From assembly GCA_937863685.1 (NCBI GenBank), contig CALMGM010000008.1:186001-250000 (forward strand): 64,000 nucleotides of DNA. The letters are read 5' to 3'. This DNA is from an uncultured bacterium. Its GTDB lineage: Bacteria > Edwardsbacteria > AC1 > EtOH8. The position numbers were made by a program, and so were the translations under genes. Shown in pieces: positions 35,722-44,579 of the stretch; the stretch's first letter is position 1; each line of letters starts with the position of its first letter. The notes under the pieces were generated by a model that saw nothing but the letters and a program-made list of their open reading frames with translations, was not told where the DNA came from and ran no database searches.

Positions 35722-37324
35722 TCTTGTCCATCAGTGAAAGGTTTCTTTTGACCATCTGGTTCTCCGGGTCGGCCTCCAGGGTCTTCCTCCACCACTGGAC
35801 GGCCAGTTCCTTCTGGCCCTGCTTGAGATAGAGGTTCCCCAGCCGGGACATGTCCTGGGGCTCCAGCAGTTCCAGCTCGGCCATCCGGTTGAGTGTCTCC
35901 ACCGACTGTGAGGCCATGCCGTTCTGGTAATACAGCTCCAGCAGGTTGCGCAGCACTGTCCGGTCGTTGGGCCTGGCCTTGAGGGCCGCGCTGTAATACC
36001 TTTCCGCCTCCTCGTCCTGGCCCTTGGCCTGCATCATGGCCCCGATATTGTTCTGCACCGCATGGTTGCTTTTGCTGCTGTTCTCGATGGAAACCCACAG
36101 TTTCAGGGCCTGTTCGGGATCATTATCCTTGAGGGCGATCAGCCCGGACAGGAAGGTCACCAGATCCGGCCGGGGGGCCGCCGGGTCCAGCCGGTTAAGC
36201 TGTTCCCGGGCCGATTCTATCTCGCCGTCGGCGCACAGCAGCAGGGCCAGATTGGCCCGGGGCAGAGCATATTCCGGGGCCAGCTCGGTGGCCCGGCGGT
36301 ACTGGCGGGCGGCATCATCCCTCTCGCCCATCATCTCCAGGCTAAGGCCCAGGTTGTTGTAGGCCACAGCCCTCTTTGGCTCCACCGCAATGGCCTCCAG
36401 GAACTCGGTGGCCGATTCGGCGTATTCCCCTTTGCGGAAATGGATCAGGCCCAGATAGAAGCGGGCCTCATAATGGTCCGGCCTGATCTCGATGATCCGG
36501 CGGTACTCCCGCAGGGCCTCGTCGAACATCTGGGTGCGGTAGAAGGCCATCCCCAGGTTGCGGTGATCCTCGATGATGTTCAGGTTCCAGGAGGCGGCCT
36601 GCTTGCTTTTCTCGCTTCCCCGCTTGACCAGCCCGGCCAGCAGCAGCCCGTAGATTATCTTGGAGGTCGAGAACTCGCCCAGGGCCGACGTTTCCATGAT
36701 CTCGGCCAGCGAGCGGTATCCGTCGACCAGCGACAGCACCTGCTTCTCCTCGCCGTTGAGATTCAACTCATCCTGCTTCTGCACCTCCATCATCACCCTC
36801 TCCAAGACGGTCTGGGGGGTGGGAAGCTTCTTCTCCAGGGTCCGCCATTCGTCCACCCGGCGGGCCTCCTCCAACAGCAGGTTCATGGCGTCCAGGGACA
36901 CCAGGATGGTCTCGCCCTCCGGCAGGGAATCCGGCTCGAAGAAGAATTCTCCGTCGGGCCAGCGCAGCAGATAGAAGATGGTGTCCTCGATCTGGCCGGA
37001 GACATCGCTTTCGATGTCCGGCTGCCGGATCAGCCCCATCTCCAGCAGGATCCCTCCCAGCCGGCGGGTCCCGCCCTCCTGCTGCTGCAGGGCCAGTGCA
37101 TCCTGCAGGTTCTGGGAGGTGATCAGGCCCCGGGAGAACAGCCTGTCCCCCAGTCGGTCCGGCCGGTTGAGCAGATTGGCGAAACAGATCTTGCCTTCGG
37201 CAAAATAAATGCTGCCGAAATTGCTGCCGTCGGTGACCTTCAGGCAGCCGGTCTTCCGCCCCACCGCTAGAAGCTGCAGGACGTCCGGCAGGCTTACCTC
37301 TTTGAATGATCCCTTTATCGCCAT
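35705..37324 (-). CDS. PATAN (DUF4388) domain protein with TPR repeats
   Basis: 539 residues. Residues 1-60 hold the PATAN/DUF4388 signature (GSFKEVSLPDVLQLLAVGRKTGCLKVTDG, then GSIYFAEGKICFANL), followed by a second winged-helix-like region (FSRGLITSQNLQDALALQQ, LGGILLEMGLI). The C-terminal 300 residues are TPRs (for example AFYRTQMFDEALREYRRI, YNNLGLSLEMMGERDDAARQY). PATAN proteins are adaptor scaffolds common in chemosensory and MglA/Frz-like systems. A paralogue lies at 41364-42629. Probably links phospho-signalling to the GTPase module (inference). Confidence 0.88.
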   Translation of the reverse strand: MAIKGSFKEVSLPDVLQLLAVGRKTGCLKVTDGSNFGSIYFAEGKICFANLLNRPDRLGDRLFSRGLITSQNLQDALALQQQEGGTRRLGGILLEMGLIRQPDIESDVSGQIEDTIFYLLRWPDGEFFFEPDSLPEGETILVSLDAMNLLLEEARRVDEWRTLEKKLPTPQTVLERVMMEVQKQDELNLNGEEKQVLSLVDGYRSLAEIMETSALGEFSTSKIIYGLLLAGLVKRGSEKSKQAASWNLNIIEDHRNLGMAFYRTQMFDEALREYRRIIEIRPDHYEARFYLGLIHFRKGEYAESATEFLEAIAVEPKRAVAYNNLGLSLEMMGERDDAARQYRRATELAPEYALPRANLALLLCADGEIESAREQLNRLDPAAPRPDLVTFLSGLIALKDNDPEQALKLWVSIENSSKSNHAVQNNIGAMMQAKGQDEEAERYYSAALKARPNDRTVLRNLLELYYQNGMASQSVETLNRMAELELLEPQDMSRLGNLYLKQGQKELAVQWWRKTLEADPENQMVKRNLSLMDKNAFAK

Positions 37325-37361
37325 ATATGCCGTTGTTGGTTGAAAGATTGGCTGTTGATCA

Positions 37362-38696
37362 TCATATATCCTCGGCCAGCCTGTCCTCCAGGGACGGCCA
37401 GTTCTCCACTATGATCCCCAGGTGGGCCGGGGCCGCTTCGGGCTTGGCTCCTTCAGCCTCCTGGCTGAGTGAGGCGATCTTGGCCAGCACCGGCGCCTCC
37501 CCGGTCGGCAGATCGGGCTGGGGCGGCGGGGCAGGAGGCTGGGGCCGGCTGGGGGCCGGGGCCGCCGCCGGGGGTGCCGTCCGGGACAGCGACCTGACCG
37601 CCATCTCCAGATCGTCGGCCTTGTCGGGGTCGAACATCAGGCTTTCGATCTTCCCTATCTGCTCCGGTGAGGCCTTGGTTGACAGCGGTCCGAACTCCTG
37701 CTGCAGGGCTATCAGTTTTTCGATGTTGCGGGTGTACTCCTGGTAGGCCTCGGTGACGATGGAGATGTCCTGTTCCAGGATCTTCTCTATATTGGCGGTG
37801 TTGAAGCCCTTCATCTTCCAGATGAACAGCCTCTCCTTGTATTCCTGGCGCAGCTGGTCGGCGTTCTGCTGCTCGTCGATCAGGGCGGTGACCTTGTGGT
37901 CCAGGCCGGAGATGAAATCGCCGAACTCGCCCGTCTGGATGTCGCCGGGGGAAGTCTCCGGCGGGAGCGGGATATCCGGCTCCGCCTGGACGGCGGGGGA
38001 TTGCACCGGTGGCAGGGCTTCGTCTATCACCTCCCGGGTCAGCGGCCCATCGGAGAGCGAGGCATACAGCAGCACCTTGTTGAGGGCCCCTTCCAGCTCC
38101 CTGATATTGGTGGGGACCCGGGAGGCTATCAGCAAGGCGATGTCATCGGGCAGTTCGGCGCCCCGGTCCCGGCTCTTGCGGGAGATGATCAGGCTCTTCT
38201 CCCTGATGTCCAGTTCCTTGAGTCCGATGATCAGGCCGCCCAGCAGCCGGGAGAGCAGCTTCTGGTCGATGCTCTCGATCTTCTGGGGGGTGATGTCGGT
38301 GGTGGCTATTATCTGGCGGCCGGAGCCCACCATCCGGTCGAACAGGGGGAGCAGGCGGATCTGGATCTTCTTGTCTTGCAGGCCCAGATGCAGGTCGTCA
38401 AAAAGCAGCAGATCCGACTTCTCGGCGGCGATCAGGTCCTCCAGCGACATCTGGCTGCCGTTCAAAAAGACCAGGTTCCAGGCGGGATGGATCAGGGACA
38501 CCGCGTTGCCGATGGCCTGCATCAGGTGGGTCTTGCCCAGGCCCACCCCGCCGTGGATCAGCAGGGGATTATAGATGTTGCCGGGATTCTCGGACACCTT
38601 GCGGGCGGCGGCAAAGGCCAGCCGGTTGCTGGGCCCGGTGACGAAATTATCGAACTGATAAACGCTCTTTAATATGTCGGGCATCCCTTCGGTCAT
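37362..38696 (-). CDS. DnaA-like AAA+ ATPase lacking the DNA-binding domain
   Basis: 444 residues. Residues 10-235 match the DnaA AAA+ domain: YQFDNFVTGPSNRLAFAAARKV, Walker A GGVGLGKTHL (49-58), Walker B LLLFDD (96-101), sensor I IIATTD, box VII LLSRLLGG, and sensor II PTNIRELEGALNKVLLYA (about 195-212). There is neither the N-terminal DnaB-binding domain nor the C-terminal helix-turn-helix domain IV, so it should not initiate replication. Instead a helical part (270-370, with RLFIWKMKGFNTANIEKILEQ) and a Pro/Ala-rich tail follow. Ribosome site AGAGGA before the ATG. It lies directly before mglA in transcription terms next to the PATAN gene. Function unknown; an ATP-driven assembly factor in the polarity module is a guess. 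Confidence 0.88.
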   Translation of the reverse strand: MTEGMPDILKSVYQFDNFVTGPSNRLAFAAARKVSENPGNIYNPLLIHGGVGLGKTHLMQAIGNAVSLIHPAWNLVFLNGSQMSLEDLIAAEKSDLLLFDDLHLGLQDKKIQIRLLPLFDRMVGSGRQIIATTDITPQKIESIDQKLLSRLLGGLIIGLKELDIREKSLIISRKSRDRGAELPDDIALLIASRVPTNIRELEGALNKVLLYASLSDGPLTREVIDEALPPVQSPAVQAEPDIPLPPETSPGDIQTGEFGDFISGLDHKVTALIDEQQNADQLRQEYKERLFIWKMKGFNTANIEKILEQDISIVTEAYQEYTRNIEKLIALQQEFGPLSTKASPEQIGKIESLMFDPDKADDLEMAVRSLSRTAPPAAAPAPSRPQPPAPPPQPDLPTGEAPVLAKIASLSQEAEGAKPEAAPAHLGIIVENWPSLEDRLAEDI

Positions 38697-38710
38697 TGAT
38701 ATTCCTCTTC

Positions 38711-39304
38711 CTATCTCCGGTATTTGGCGCTGAGCGACTGCAGGACCAGGGCGGAGATGGCCTTGAGGGTGTCGAACACCCCGGCCCCGGTGGTGGCCAC
38801 CGCCTCGTAATGGGGGACCTTCCTGAAATTGAGGGCATGGTCCAGCTCGGCCACCGAGACGATGTTGGGCATGTCCCTTTTATTGTACTGCATCACCAGG
38901 GGCACCTTGCTGATGTCCATGCCCAGGATGCCCAGATTGTCGCGCAGGTTGGCCAAGCTCTCGGTGTTCTCCTGCCACAGGTCCACCTGGGAATCGGCCA
39001 CGAACACGATACCGTCGGCCCCCTGCAGCACCAGCTTGCGGGTGGAGTTGTAGAACACCTGCCCCGGAACGGTGTACAGCTGGACCCTGGTCTTGTACCC
39101 GGCAATGTCCCCCAGCTCCAGAGGCAGAAAATCGAAGAACAGGGTCCGGTCCTTCTCGGTGGCCAGGCTGACCATGGAGCTGCGCTTGGCGTCGGGGATC
39201 TTGCCGTAGATGTACTGCAGGTTGGTGGTCTTGCCGCAGCGCCCCGGGCCGTAATAGACGATCTTGCAGGTGATCTCTTTTGATGAATAGTTGATTAGCG
39301 ACAT
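38711..39304 (-). CDS. mglA: MglA-type Ras-like GTPase
   Basis: 197 residues, almost the length of Myxococcus MglA. The start SLINYSSKEITCKIVYYGPG, P-loop GPGRCGKTT (19-27), the unusual TVPGQ at 78-82 (Thr where Ras has Asp), NKRD (141-144) and an FFDFLPLELG switch I region are all MglA hallmarks. MglA-GTP marks the leading pole in gliding and type IV pilus motility; Roadblock (MglB-like) proteins act as its GAP. Three Roadblock-domain genes lie just upstream in transcription. Confidence 0.95.
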   Translation of the reverse strand: MSLINYSSKEITCKIVYYGPGRCGKTTNLQYIYGKIPDAKRSSMVSLATEKDRTLFFDFLPLELGDIAGYKTRVQLYTVPGQVFYNSTRKLVLQGADGIVFVADSQVDLWQENTESLANLRDNLGILGMDISKVPLVMQYNKRDMPNIVSVAELDHALNFRKVPHYEAVATTGAGVFDTLKAISALVLQSLSAKYRR

Positions 39305-39331
39305 TTGGGATGAATGATATTTCTGATTTAT

Positions 39332-39352
39332 ATTCTCCGCGTCTCCGCGGTT
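39332..39352. repeat. Short GC-rich dispersed-type motif between mglA and a Roadblock gene
   Basis: The 60 bp gap holds a CTCCGCGTCTCCGCGG block. Motifs built on this pattern recur in the gaps of many bacterial genomes; a related block (CTCTGCGTTCTTTGTGC) is seen at 52400-52416. Copy number in this genome cannot be judged from one window. Confidence 0.3.
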
Positions 39353-39364
39353 GATGATCCCGGA

Positions 39365-39916
39365 TCAGGAGAACAGCTTGGACAGGGCGTCCTCCACCGC
39401 CTGGTTGAAATCGGGCAGGGCCTCTTCCTGAGGCGCCGGGACCCCGGCGGCGGGGGCCGGAGCCTGGTCCATCTCCTGGGAAAGGTCACGGGCCGCCTGG
39501 TCGGTATCGGCCACAATGGCCCGGGCCAGCACCGGGGACATCTCCCGCTCGGCCTCGCCGGCGGCGTGGCGGATCATTCCCACCACGGTGGACTTGTCGA
39601 ACACCGTGGCCAGGATGAACTGGTCGGAGATCAGGCAGAAGTACACGTTCCAGTTCTTCCCCTCCTGGAACATCACCTTGAACTTCTCCTCATCCACAAT
39701 TTTGGCCAGGGCCTGGGTGGAGGTGAATATCCCTCCGATCAGGGCGGCGATGGATTGGACGTTGAAGTTGGAGGTGAAGCCGGCCTGGCTGATCAAATGG
39801 CCGCTCTTGGACAGCAGCAGGACGCAGCTGGCCCGGCTGTCCTTGAGGTAGCGGCCCATGGAGGCCTCCACCGCCCGGTTGATATCATCCGACAGGACGA
39901 ACTGAATGTTGGTCAT
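39365..39916 (-). CDS. Roadblock/LC7 domain protein (MglB-like)
   Basis: About 183 residues from the ATG at 39916, which overlaps the preceding Roadblock gene's stop as ATGA; the longer frame to 40021 is rejected. The N-terminal 120 residues have the Roadblock pattern: INRAVEASMGRYLKDSRASCVLLLSKSGHLISQAG, SIAALIGGIFTSTQAL and VYFCLISDQFILATVFDKSTVVGMIRHAA. An acidic, Pro/Ala-rich tail ends in an amphipathic helix (DFNQAVEDALSKLF). Likely regulator or scaffold of MglA. Confidence 0.82.
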   Translation of the reverse strand: MTNIQFVLSDDINRAVEASMGRYLKDSRASCVLLLSKSGHLISQAGFTSNFNVQSIAALIGGIFTSTQALAKIVDEEKFKVMFQEGKNWNVYFCLISDQFILATVFDKSTVVGMIRHAAGEAEREMSPVLARAIVADTDQAARDLSQEMDQAPAPAAGVPAPQEEALPDFNQAVEDALSKLFS

Positions 39917-40254
39917 AGCATATCCATCAAGTGTTCCAGGCTGGCCTTCATCTTTATGGACACCAGGCCGATATTGGCCCCGGTCTCGGTGATCACGATC
40001 AGGATGCAGTGCTGGGCGCACAGGAAGATGATGTTGCCCTCGCTGGCCAGCAGCTGCACCCCGTAGATCTGCTCTTCCTGGCCCCGGGCCAGCGATTTGA
40101 CCACCTGGTTGAAGATGGAGGCCACCATGGCGCTGATGGTCCGCTCCTCCAGGCCGGACATCAGGTTGGAGGCGATCACCAGGCCCTCCTTGTCGATCAC
40201 CACGCTGCCCTTGACCCCGGGGATGTCGTTTATCTGGTTGAGTATGTTCTTCAT
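39913..40254 (-). CDS. Roadblock/LC7 domain protein (MglB-like)
   Basis: 113 residues, a bare Roadblock domain: INDIPGVKGSVVIDKEGLVIASNL, ISAMVASIFNQVVKSL, QIYGVQLLASEGNIIFLCAQHCILIVITETGANIGLVSIKMK. It matches MglB-type dimers that stimulate GTP hydrolysis by MglA. ATGA overlap with the next gene. Best single candidate here for the MglA GAP, by size and context. Confidence 0.82.
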   Translation of the reverse strand: MKNILNQINDIPGVKGSVVIDKEGLVIASNLMSGLEERTISAMVASIFNQVVKSLARGQEEQIYGVQLLASEGNIIFLCAQHCILIVITETGANIGLVSIKMKASLEHLMDML

Positions 40255-40281
40255 TTTATGTCAAAGCCCTGTTCAAGTTTT

Positions 40282-41283
40282 TTATGAGGACAGGTTCTTG
40301 ATCCGGTCGATGGCCCGTTTGACGTTGACCGCCACCAGACCGGTCTTGGCCGAGCTCTCGGCGGTCACCATCAGCACCTGGCTGCCCACCCGGCTGAGGA
40401 AGATCTTTTCGTTCCTGGTATCTATCACCACCCTCTCCAGCTCGCCCAGCTTCACCTTCTGCATGGCCTCCGAAGCCGAGGTGAACACCAGGGACGACAG
40501 GGCCCCCGATGACTCTTCATCCAGCCCGGCGCTCTGGGGGGCCGTGGCGCTGGCCACCGGATAGCCGGACTCATCAACCAGCAGGCTGGCCCGGACCTGC
40601 GGGGTCTGGATTATCTCATTGAGGATCCGACCGTAGGAACTCATGGTCTTGGGATCGGCCTCGGTCGGCGGTTTGGGCGGAATGGCGGTCTTCTCCGGAG
40701 CCGGCTCGGCGGGGACCTCCATCGGGCCGGCCTGGCTTGCCGGTTCCGGCGGCACGAATTCGATCTTGGGTTTTTCAGCCGATTCGGCGGCCAAAGCCAT
40801 CATGGCCTGTGCCCCTTTGTGAAAATCGGAGGGGTCGGCCATCGCCGGTCCCGCCGGGACGGCTGTCGGGGTCGGGATGGCTTCCTCGGCCAAGGGGGTC
40901 TCTTCCGCCTTCTCGGGGTGGATCGGCGATTCTTCGGCAGGCGATATCGCGATCTCCTGGAGTTCCGATCCGCCTGGTTTGTCCAACTCAGCCAGGACCT
41001 TCTTGGCCAGGGAATTCTGGGGCTGGACCGAAAGGATCTTGGTCAGCTCGGCCCGGGCCCGTTCCGTATGGCCGGTCCCCTTGTAGCACTGGGCCAGCAC
41101 CAGCCGGGCCTCGATGTTGTTGGGATGGCTCTCCAATCCGGTCAGGCAGATATTGATGGCCTCCTGATACAGCCCGTTCTCGCGGTAGAAGTCGGCCAGG
41201 GAACCGAACAGCAGCGACGACGGATCGTCGACCACCTGATCGGAAAAATCCTTGACGCTGTCCGAAGGGATATCCGATAACAT
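40282..41283 (-). CDS. TPR-Roadblock fusion protein
   Basis: 333 residues. Residues 20-110 hold two or three TPR units (FGSLADFYRENGLYQEAI, ARLVLAQCYKGTGHTERA); a Pro/Glu/Ala-rich linker spans about 110-215; the C-terminal 115 residues form a Roadblock domain (NEIIQTPQVRASLLVDESGYPVASA ... VLMVTAESSAKTGLVAVNVKRAI, shortened). Ribosome site AGGACC before the ATG at 41283. Third Roadblock protein of this cluster; the TPR part could tether the GTPase module to another partner. Confidence 0.85.
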   Translation of the reverse strand: MLSDIPSDSVKDFSDQVVDDPSSLLFGSLADFYRENGLYQEAINICLTGLESHPNNIEARLVLAQCYKGTGHTERARAELTKILSVQPQNSLAKKVLAELDKPGGSELQEIAISPAEESPIHPEKAEETPLAEEAIPTPTAVPAGPAMADPSDFHKGAQAMMALAAESAEKPKIEFVPPEPASQAGPMEVPAEPAPEKTAIPPKPPTEADPKTMSSYGRILNEIIQTPQVRASLLVDESGYPVASATAPQSAGLDEESSGALSSLVFTSASEAMQKVKLGELERVVIDTRNEKIFLSRVGSQVLMVTAESSAKTGLVAVNVKRAIDRIKNLSS

Positions 41284-41363
41284 ATCAGGTCCTAATTTTA
41301 TTGTTTTTGAAGGCTTGCGTTATTCCTTATTACAGAGCGCTGCCGGAGAGTATTTGGTGCCGA

Positions 41364-42629
41364 TCATTCCCCGGCTATCGGCAGCCGGCGTTCCTTGATC
41401 TTCTTCATCTTCTCCAGCCAGGCCTTGACCTCGGGACTCAGCTCCGGGGCCGGCGCCTCCGGCTTCTCGAAGCCGGCCATGGTCTGCTTCCCGTCGGCGA
41501 TATCGGCCTTGTCCTCCAGTCCCTCGGCCCACCTCACCGCCAGGTCCACCAACTCCCTGATCTTCCCGCCCCTCTTGTCCTGGTGCGAAAAGGACAAAAA
41601 CCTCTCCCACCTTTCCACCGCCAGTTCCAGTCGTCCGATCTTGGCGTAGGCAAAACCCAGGCAGTAGTTGATCTCCGGATTGTCGTCCCGTCCCTGGCTG
41701 GCCAGCTTGTATTCCATGATGGCCTCGTCGAAGGACTCGGTCTTGTAATAGGCTTCGGCCAGATAGAGGTGGGCCAGCGGGGAATCCGGGTCCTTCTGCA
41801 GGATGTCGGAAAAGGCCTCGATGGCTTTTTCCAGCTGGTCCTTTTTGATCAGCTCCAGGCCGGCCTTGACGGGATCCTTCACCGGCTCCTGGACATCCAG
41901 CGACAAAGGGCCTTTCAGGGCGGTGGCCTTCACCAGGCCGGTGGCGCACAGACCGTAGATGACCTTGGCGGTCTCGAACTCGCGGCCCCCCACCGAGGCT
42001 ATCACCTGGCGGGCGGTCTTCTGGCCGTCGATGTTGGCCAGGATCAGCCACTCCTCGGGCTTCAGGTCCAGCCGGGCCGAGGTCAGGTCGCTGCCCGGGG
42101 CCAGGGTCAGCACCATATTCAGGTCGGGCAGCTTGGACTGGATCTTGGACCATTCGTCCAGCCGGCGGGAGACCTCCATGATCACGTTCTCGGTGATCTG
42201 CACGAAGGCCAGATTGGGATCCGAGACCAGCTCCATGTCCTCGAACCGGAAATAGCCCTCCTGCCAGCCCATGATGGTGGATACCGTCTCCTCCACCTGG
42301 GTCTTCAGCATGCCCAGGACCGTGTTCTTGGTGGCGAAACCGCGCTCCACCGACAAAGCGCCGATCTTCTTTTTCTGTTTGGTGCTGGCCTGCTCCTTGA
42401 GCAGGATGTCCAGCTGATCCTTGCTGAGCTTGCCGGATGACAGCATCATCTGGCCCAGCTTCTCCTGGCCCTGCTGCAGGGTGCTGCGGATGATGTTGCC
42501 GGAGACGAAGAACACCTGGCCCACGTTGCGGGTGCAGTCCAGGGTCAGCACGCCGGATTTGCGGGACATGGCCAGCAGCTGGAACAGGTCCATCAGGCTG
42601 AGTTCTTTTATGGGGCCTTCGATCGCCAT
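41364..42629 (-). CDS. PATAN (DUF4388) domain protein with TPR repeats
   Basis: 421 residues. The N-terminus MAIEGPIKELSLMDLFQLLAMSRKSGVLTL and VGQVFFVSGNIIRSTLQQG fits PATAN, followed by a helical region (KLSKDQLDILLKEQ) and C-terminal TPRs (FSDILQKDPDSPLAHLYLAEAYYK, YCLGFAYAKIGRLELAVERW; abbreviated). It is a shorter paralogue of the protein at 35705-37324. It is the last chemosensory gene before the AT-rich defence island in coordinate order. Confidence 0.86.
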   Translation of the reverse strand: MAIEGPIKELSLMDLFQLLAMSRKSGVLTLDCTRNVGQVFFVSGNIIRSTLQQGQEKLGQMMLSSGKLSKDQLDILLKEQASTKQKKKIGALSVERGFATKNTVLGMLKTQVEETVSTIMGWQEGYFRFEDMELVSDPNLAFVQITENVIMEVSRRLDEWSKIQSKLPDLNMVLTLAPGSDLTSARLDLKPEEWLILANIDGQKTARQVIASVGGREFETAKVIYGLCATGLVKATALKGPLSLDVQEPVKDPVKAGLELIKKDQLEKAIEAFSDILQKDPDSPLAHLYLAEAYYKTESFDEAIMEYKLASQGRDDNPEINYCLGFAYAKIGRLELAVERWERFLSFSHQDKRGGKIRELVDLAVRWAEGLEDKADIADGKQTMAGFEKPEAPAPELSPEVKAWLEKMKKIKERRLPIAGE

Positions 42630-42668
42630 CTTTTAAAACAAAAATTTAAAATATTAAAAATAAAATAC

Positions 42669-43661
42669 TTATTGTCGTACACGGCTATGTTTACTGATTT
42701 TAGTTTTTACAATGAGAACCTCATCTTTGTAATTAACCAAAGGTTCATGGGCAGCAGGTAATTTATCCAGCCAAGTTAAATTTTTGCCTATTACTAATTC
42801 TTCCATTGTAGCATGGTGAGTGTTGGTCATTGGTATCAGTCGCATTTGAAAACCGTGTTTACGCGCCAAAGCTTTAACTTCTTCAGCATTATCATAGGTC
42901 ATCAAAAAATCGCCTTTTAAAGTCTCACAAACTTTAAACAATTCTTCATGATCCAATTCGCAATGCCTATATAATCTATTCCCAGCTTTTTTCCCGCCGG
43001 CAGTATACGGCGGGTCAATAAAATACCGTACGTTATTGTGGCTTGCGTATTCTTTCATCACTTTTATTCCATCTTCACACCGGAAATCAATTTTATTCGC
43101 CAAATGACTTATGTCGTCAAGCCTGCGGGCCAGCGTTTCAGGATACCAACGGGATTTTATTCCCTTTCCGTTTTCACCATGCTTTAAGAAACCTGATCCG
43201 TTAGCTAGTATGCCACCGTGAAAAGTACGGTTTTTTAAAATCGTCTGGAAAGCCTTTTCTTTTACTGATGAAGTCTTGTTTGATATTTCTTCAATCACAT
43301 TTTCACGTGTCAAATCAAAAGAAAGAATCCTTTTTGCCAGCCAATTAGCATTGCCGCTAATAATAGCTTGCCATACTGCCGCAATCTCTTCATCTAATTC
43401 AACCATTACTACCTTAGAAACAAGCTTATCAAAGAGGGCCGTCAGGCTTATGATGCCACCACCGGCAAAAGGCTCGACTAAAATGGCTGGTCGGGCATTA
43501 ACACTGTCAAACCATTTTCTGAAAGTCGGTACAAACCACGTCTTGCCGCCGGGATAACGGAAAATACTCCTCTGCGGCACAGATGAAACATTAACAGGCT
43601 TAATTATCTCTTTCTCAACGCTGAACCCGGGTATCGGGAGTGTACCCCTTAATGCTGTCAT
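42669..43661 (-). CDS. D12-class (Dam-like) DNA adenine methyltransferase
   Basis: 330 residues. Class alpha order is seen: FRYPGGK (34-40, motif X), EPFAGGGI (63-70, SAM-binding motif I), VVMVELDEE after strand 2, and the catalytic FIDPPY (214-219). The target recognition part lies between motifs I and IV with WYPETLARR. D12 enzymes methylate adenine N6 as a rule. It begins 1 bp after the NotI-like endonuclease stop, so it should be the protecting methylase of a type II restriction system. GC content is clearly below that of the flanking che genes. Confidence 0.92.
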   Translation of the reverse strand: MTALRGTLPIPGFSVEKEIIKPVNVSSVPQRSIFRYPGGKTWFVPTFRKWFDSVNARPAILVEPFAGGGIISLTALFDKLVSKVVMVELDEEIAAVWQAIISGNANWLAKRILSFDLTRENVIEEISNKTSSVKEKAFQTILKNRTFHGGILANGSGFLKHGENGKGIKSRWYPETLARRLDDISHLANKIDFRCEDGIKVMKEYASHNNVRYFIDPPYTAGGKKAGNRLYRHCELDHEELFKVCETLKGDFLMTYDNAEEVKALARKHGFQMRLIPMTNTHHATMEELVIGKNLTWLDKLPAAHEPLVNYKDEVLIVKTKISKHSRVRQ

Positions 43662-43662
43662 A

Positions 43663-44544
43663 TTAAAATGGTTTTTCTATGGTTTTGTTTACTGGAGGTG
43701 TTTCCATTTGTTCGTCTAATTTATCTTGCAATAATTTCATGAAGTCATCAATTTTACCGGGTATTGGCTTTGTGATTGAAAGCAGCGATGATTCAAACTC
43801 AGTATAGATTTCGTCAACCTTTTGCAACTTATAAACGCCGGTCCCTTTCTGCAAAATCAAATCGTAAATGAACCAGGCGATATCGGCATTTTCTTTTTTA
43901 ACTTTTTTAATTTGAGGCAATGTTTCAAAGAAACCCTTGCTTAAGGCAACTACGGTTTTCTTTTTCCAATTATTGAGTATGCCCCCTTTAAAAAGAAGTT
44001 GCGGTGCAAGCCGTTTTCTTGAGGATGACAGATAATCCGGCCTTGGATAATTAGGACGGGTTGACCAGTCAAACCCTGCCCTCTTTTTAGGGCCCTCCAT
44101 GTAATACTCAAATGGGTCTCTTACGTTGCCGGAGATATACACTGCCTGCACTTCCAAAGCACCAAAATCATATACTTTCCCCTTTTTATCATAAGCGACT
44201 AACACAACATCAATGTTGCCCGCTGCCTTACCATTAGCATCGCTAAGCCGTACTTCTGTCAAAGAACTCCATTTTGCATCTTCTTTGAAGAAAAATGATG
44301 CGGCATCATCAGTAATGATCCAATCTTCCCTAAAACGTATCGGGCAGGTAATGACCGGGTGCTGTTCGTAAAATATACTGCATACACCAAGTGGATTTTC
44401 TGCTTTATCTTTAGTGCAATTAGGTACTTTATTGTTGAAGGGACAGAGACGGCGTTTCCGATATCTAATTGCTTCATCTGATTTGTCGGATATTAAATGG
44501 CCGAATACTTCTGCCAGTGGCTGAGAAGGTGCTTTTATAGGCAT
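43663..44544 (-). CDS. NotI-family type II restriction endonuclease
   Basis: About 293 residues from the ATG at 44544 (a TTG at 44553 is also in frame). NotI-family features: four cysteines in the first 75 residues (RRLCPFNNKVPNC, LGVCSIFYEQHPVITCP) that in NotI bind an iron atom, DAASFFF, and the nuclease region EVRLSDANGKAAGNIDVVLV followed by DFGALEVQAVYISGNVR with the catalytic Asp, Glu and Gln of a PD-(D/E)xK-type site. It should cut unmodified DNA at a long, palindromic site; the site itself cannot be read from sequence. Confidence 0.88.
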   Translation of the reverse strand: MPIKAPSQPLAEVFGHLISDKSDEAIRYRKRRLCPFNNKVPNCTKDKAENPLGVCSIFYEQHPVITCPIRFREDWIITDDAASFFFKEDAKWSSLTEVRLSDANGKAAGNIDVVLVAYDKKGKVYDFGALEVQAVYISGNVRDPFEYYMEGPKKRAGFDWSTRPNYPRPDYLSSSRKRLAPQLLFKGGILNNWKKKTVVALSKGFFETLPQIKKVKKENADIAWFIYDLILQKGTGVYKLQKVDEIYTEFESSLLSITKPIPGKIDDFMKLLQDKLDEQMETPPVNKTIEKPF

Positions 44545-44579
44545 AATAACCAATATCTTGATAATAAAGTTTTAGTTAA

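Noticed and set aside
30031-37270. Long plus-strand frames over the receptors and PATAN genes
   Set aside because: Composition-biased antisense shadows of clearly recognised che genes; no ribosome sites.
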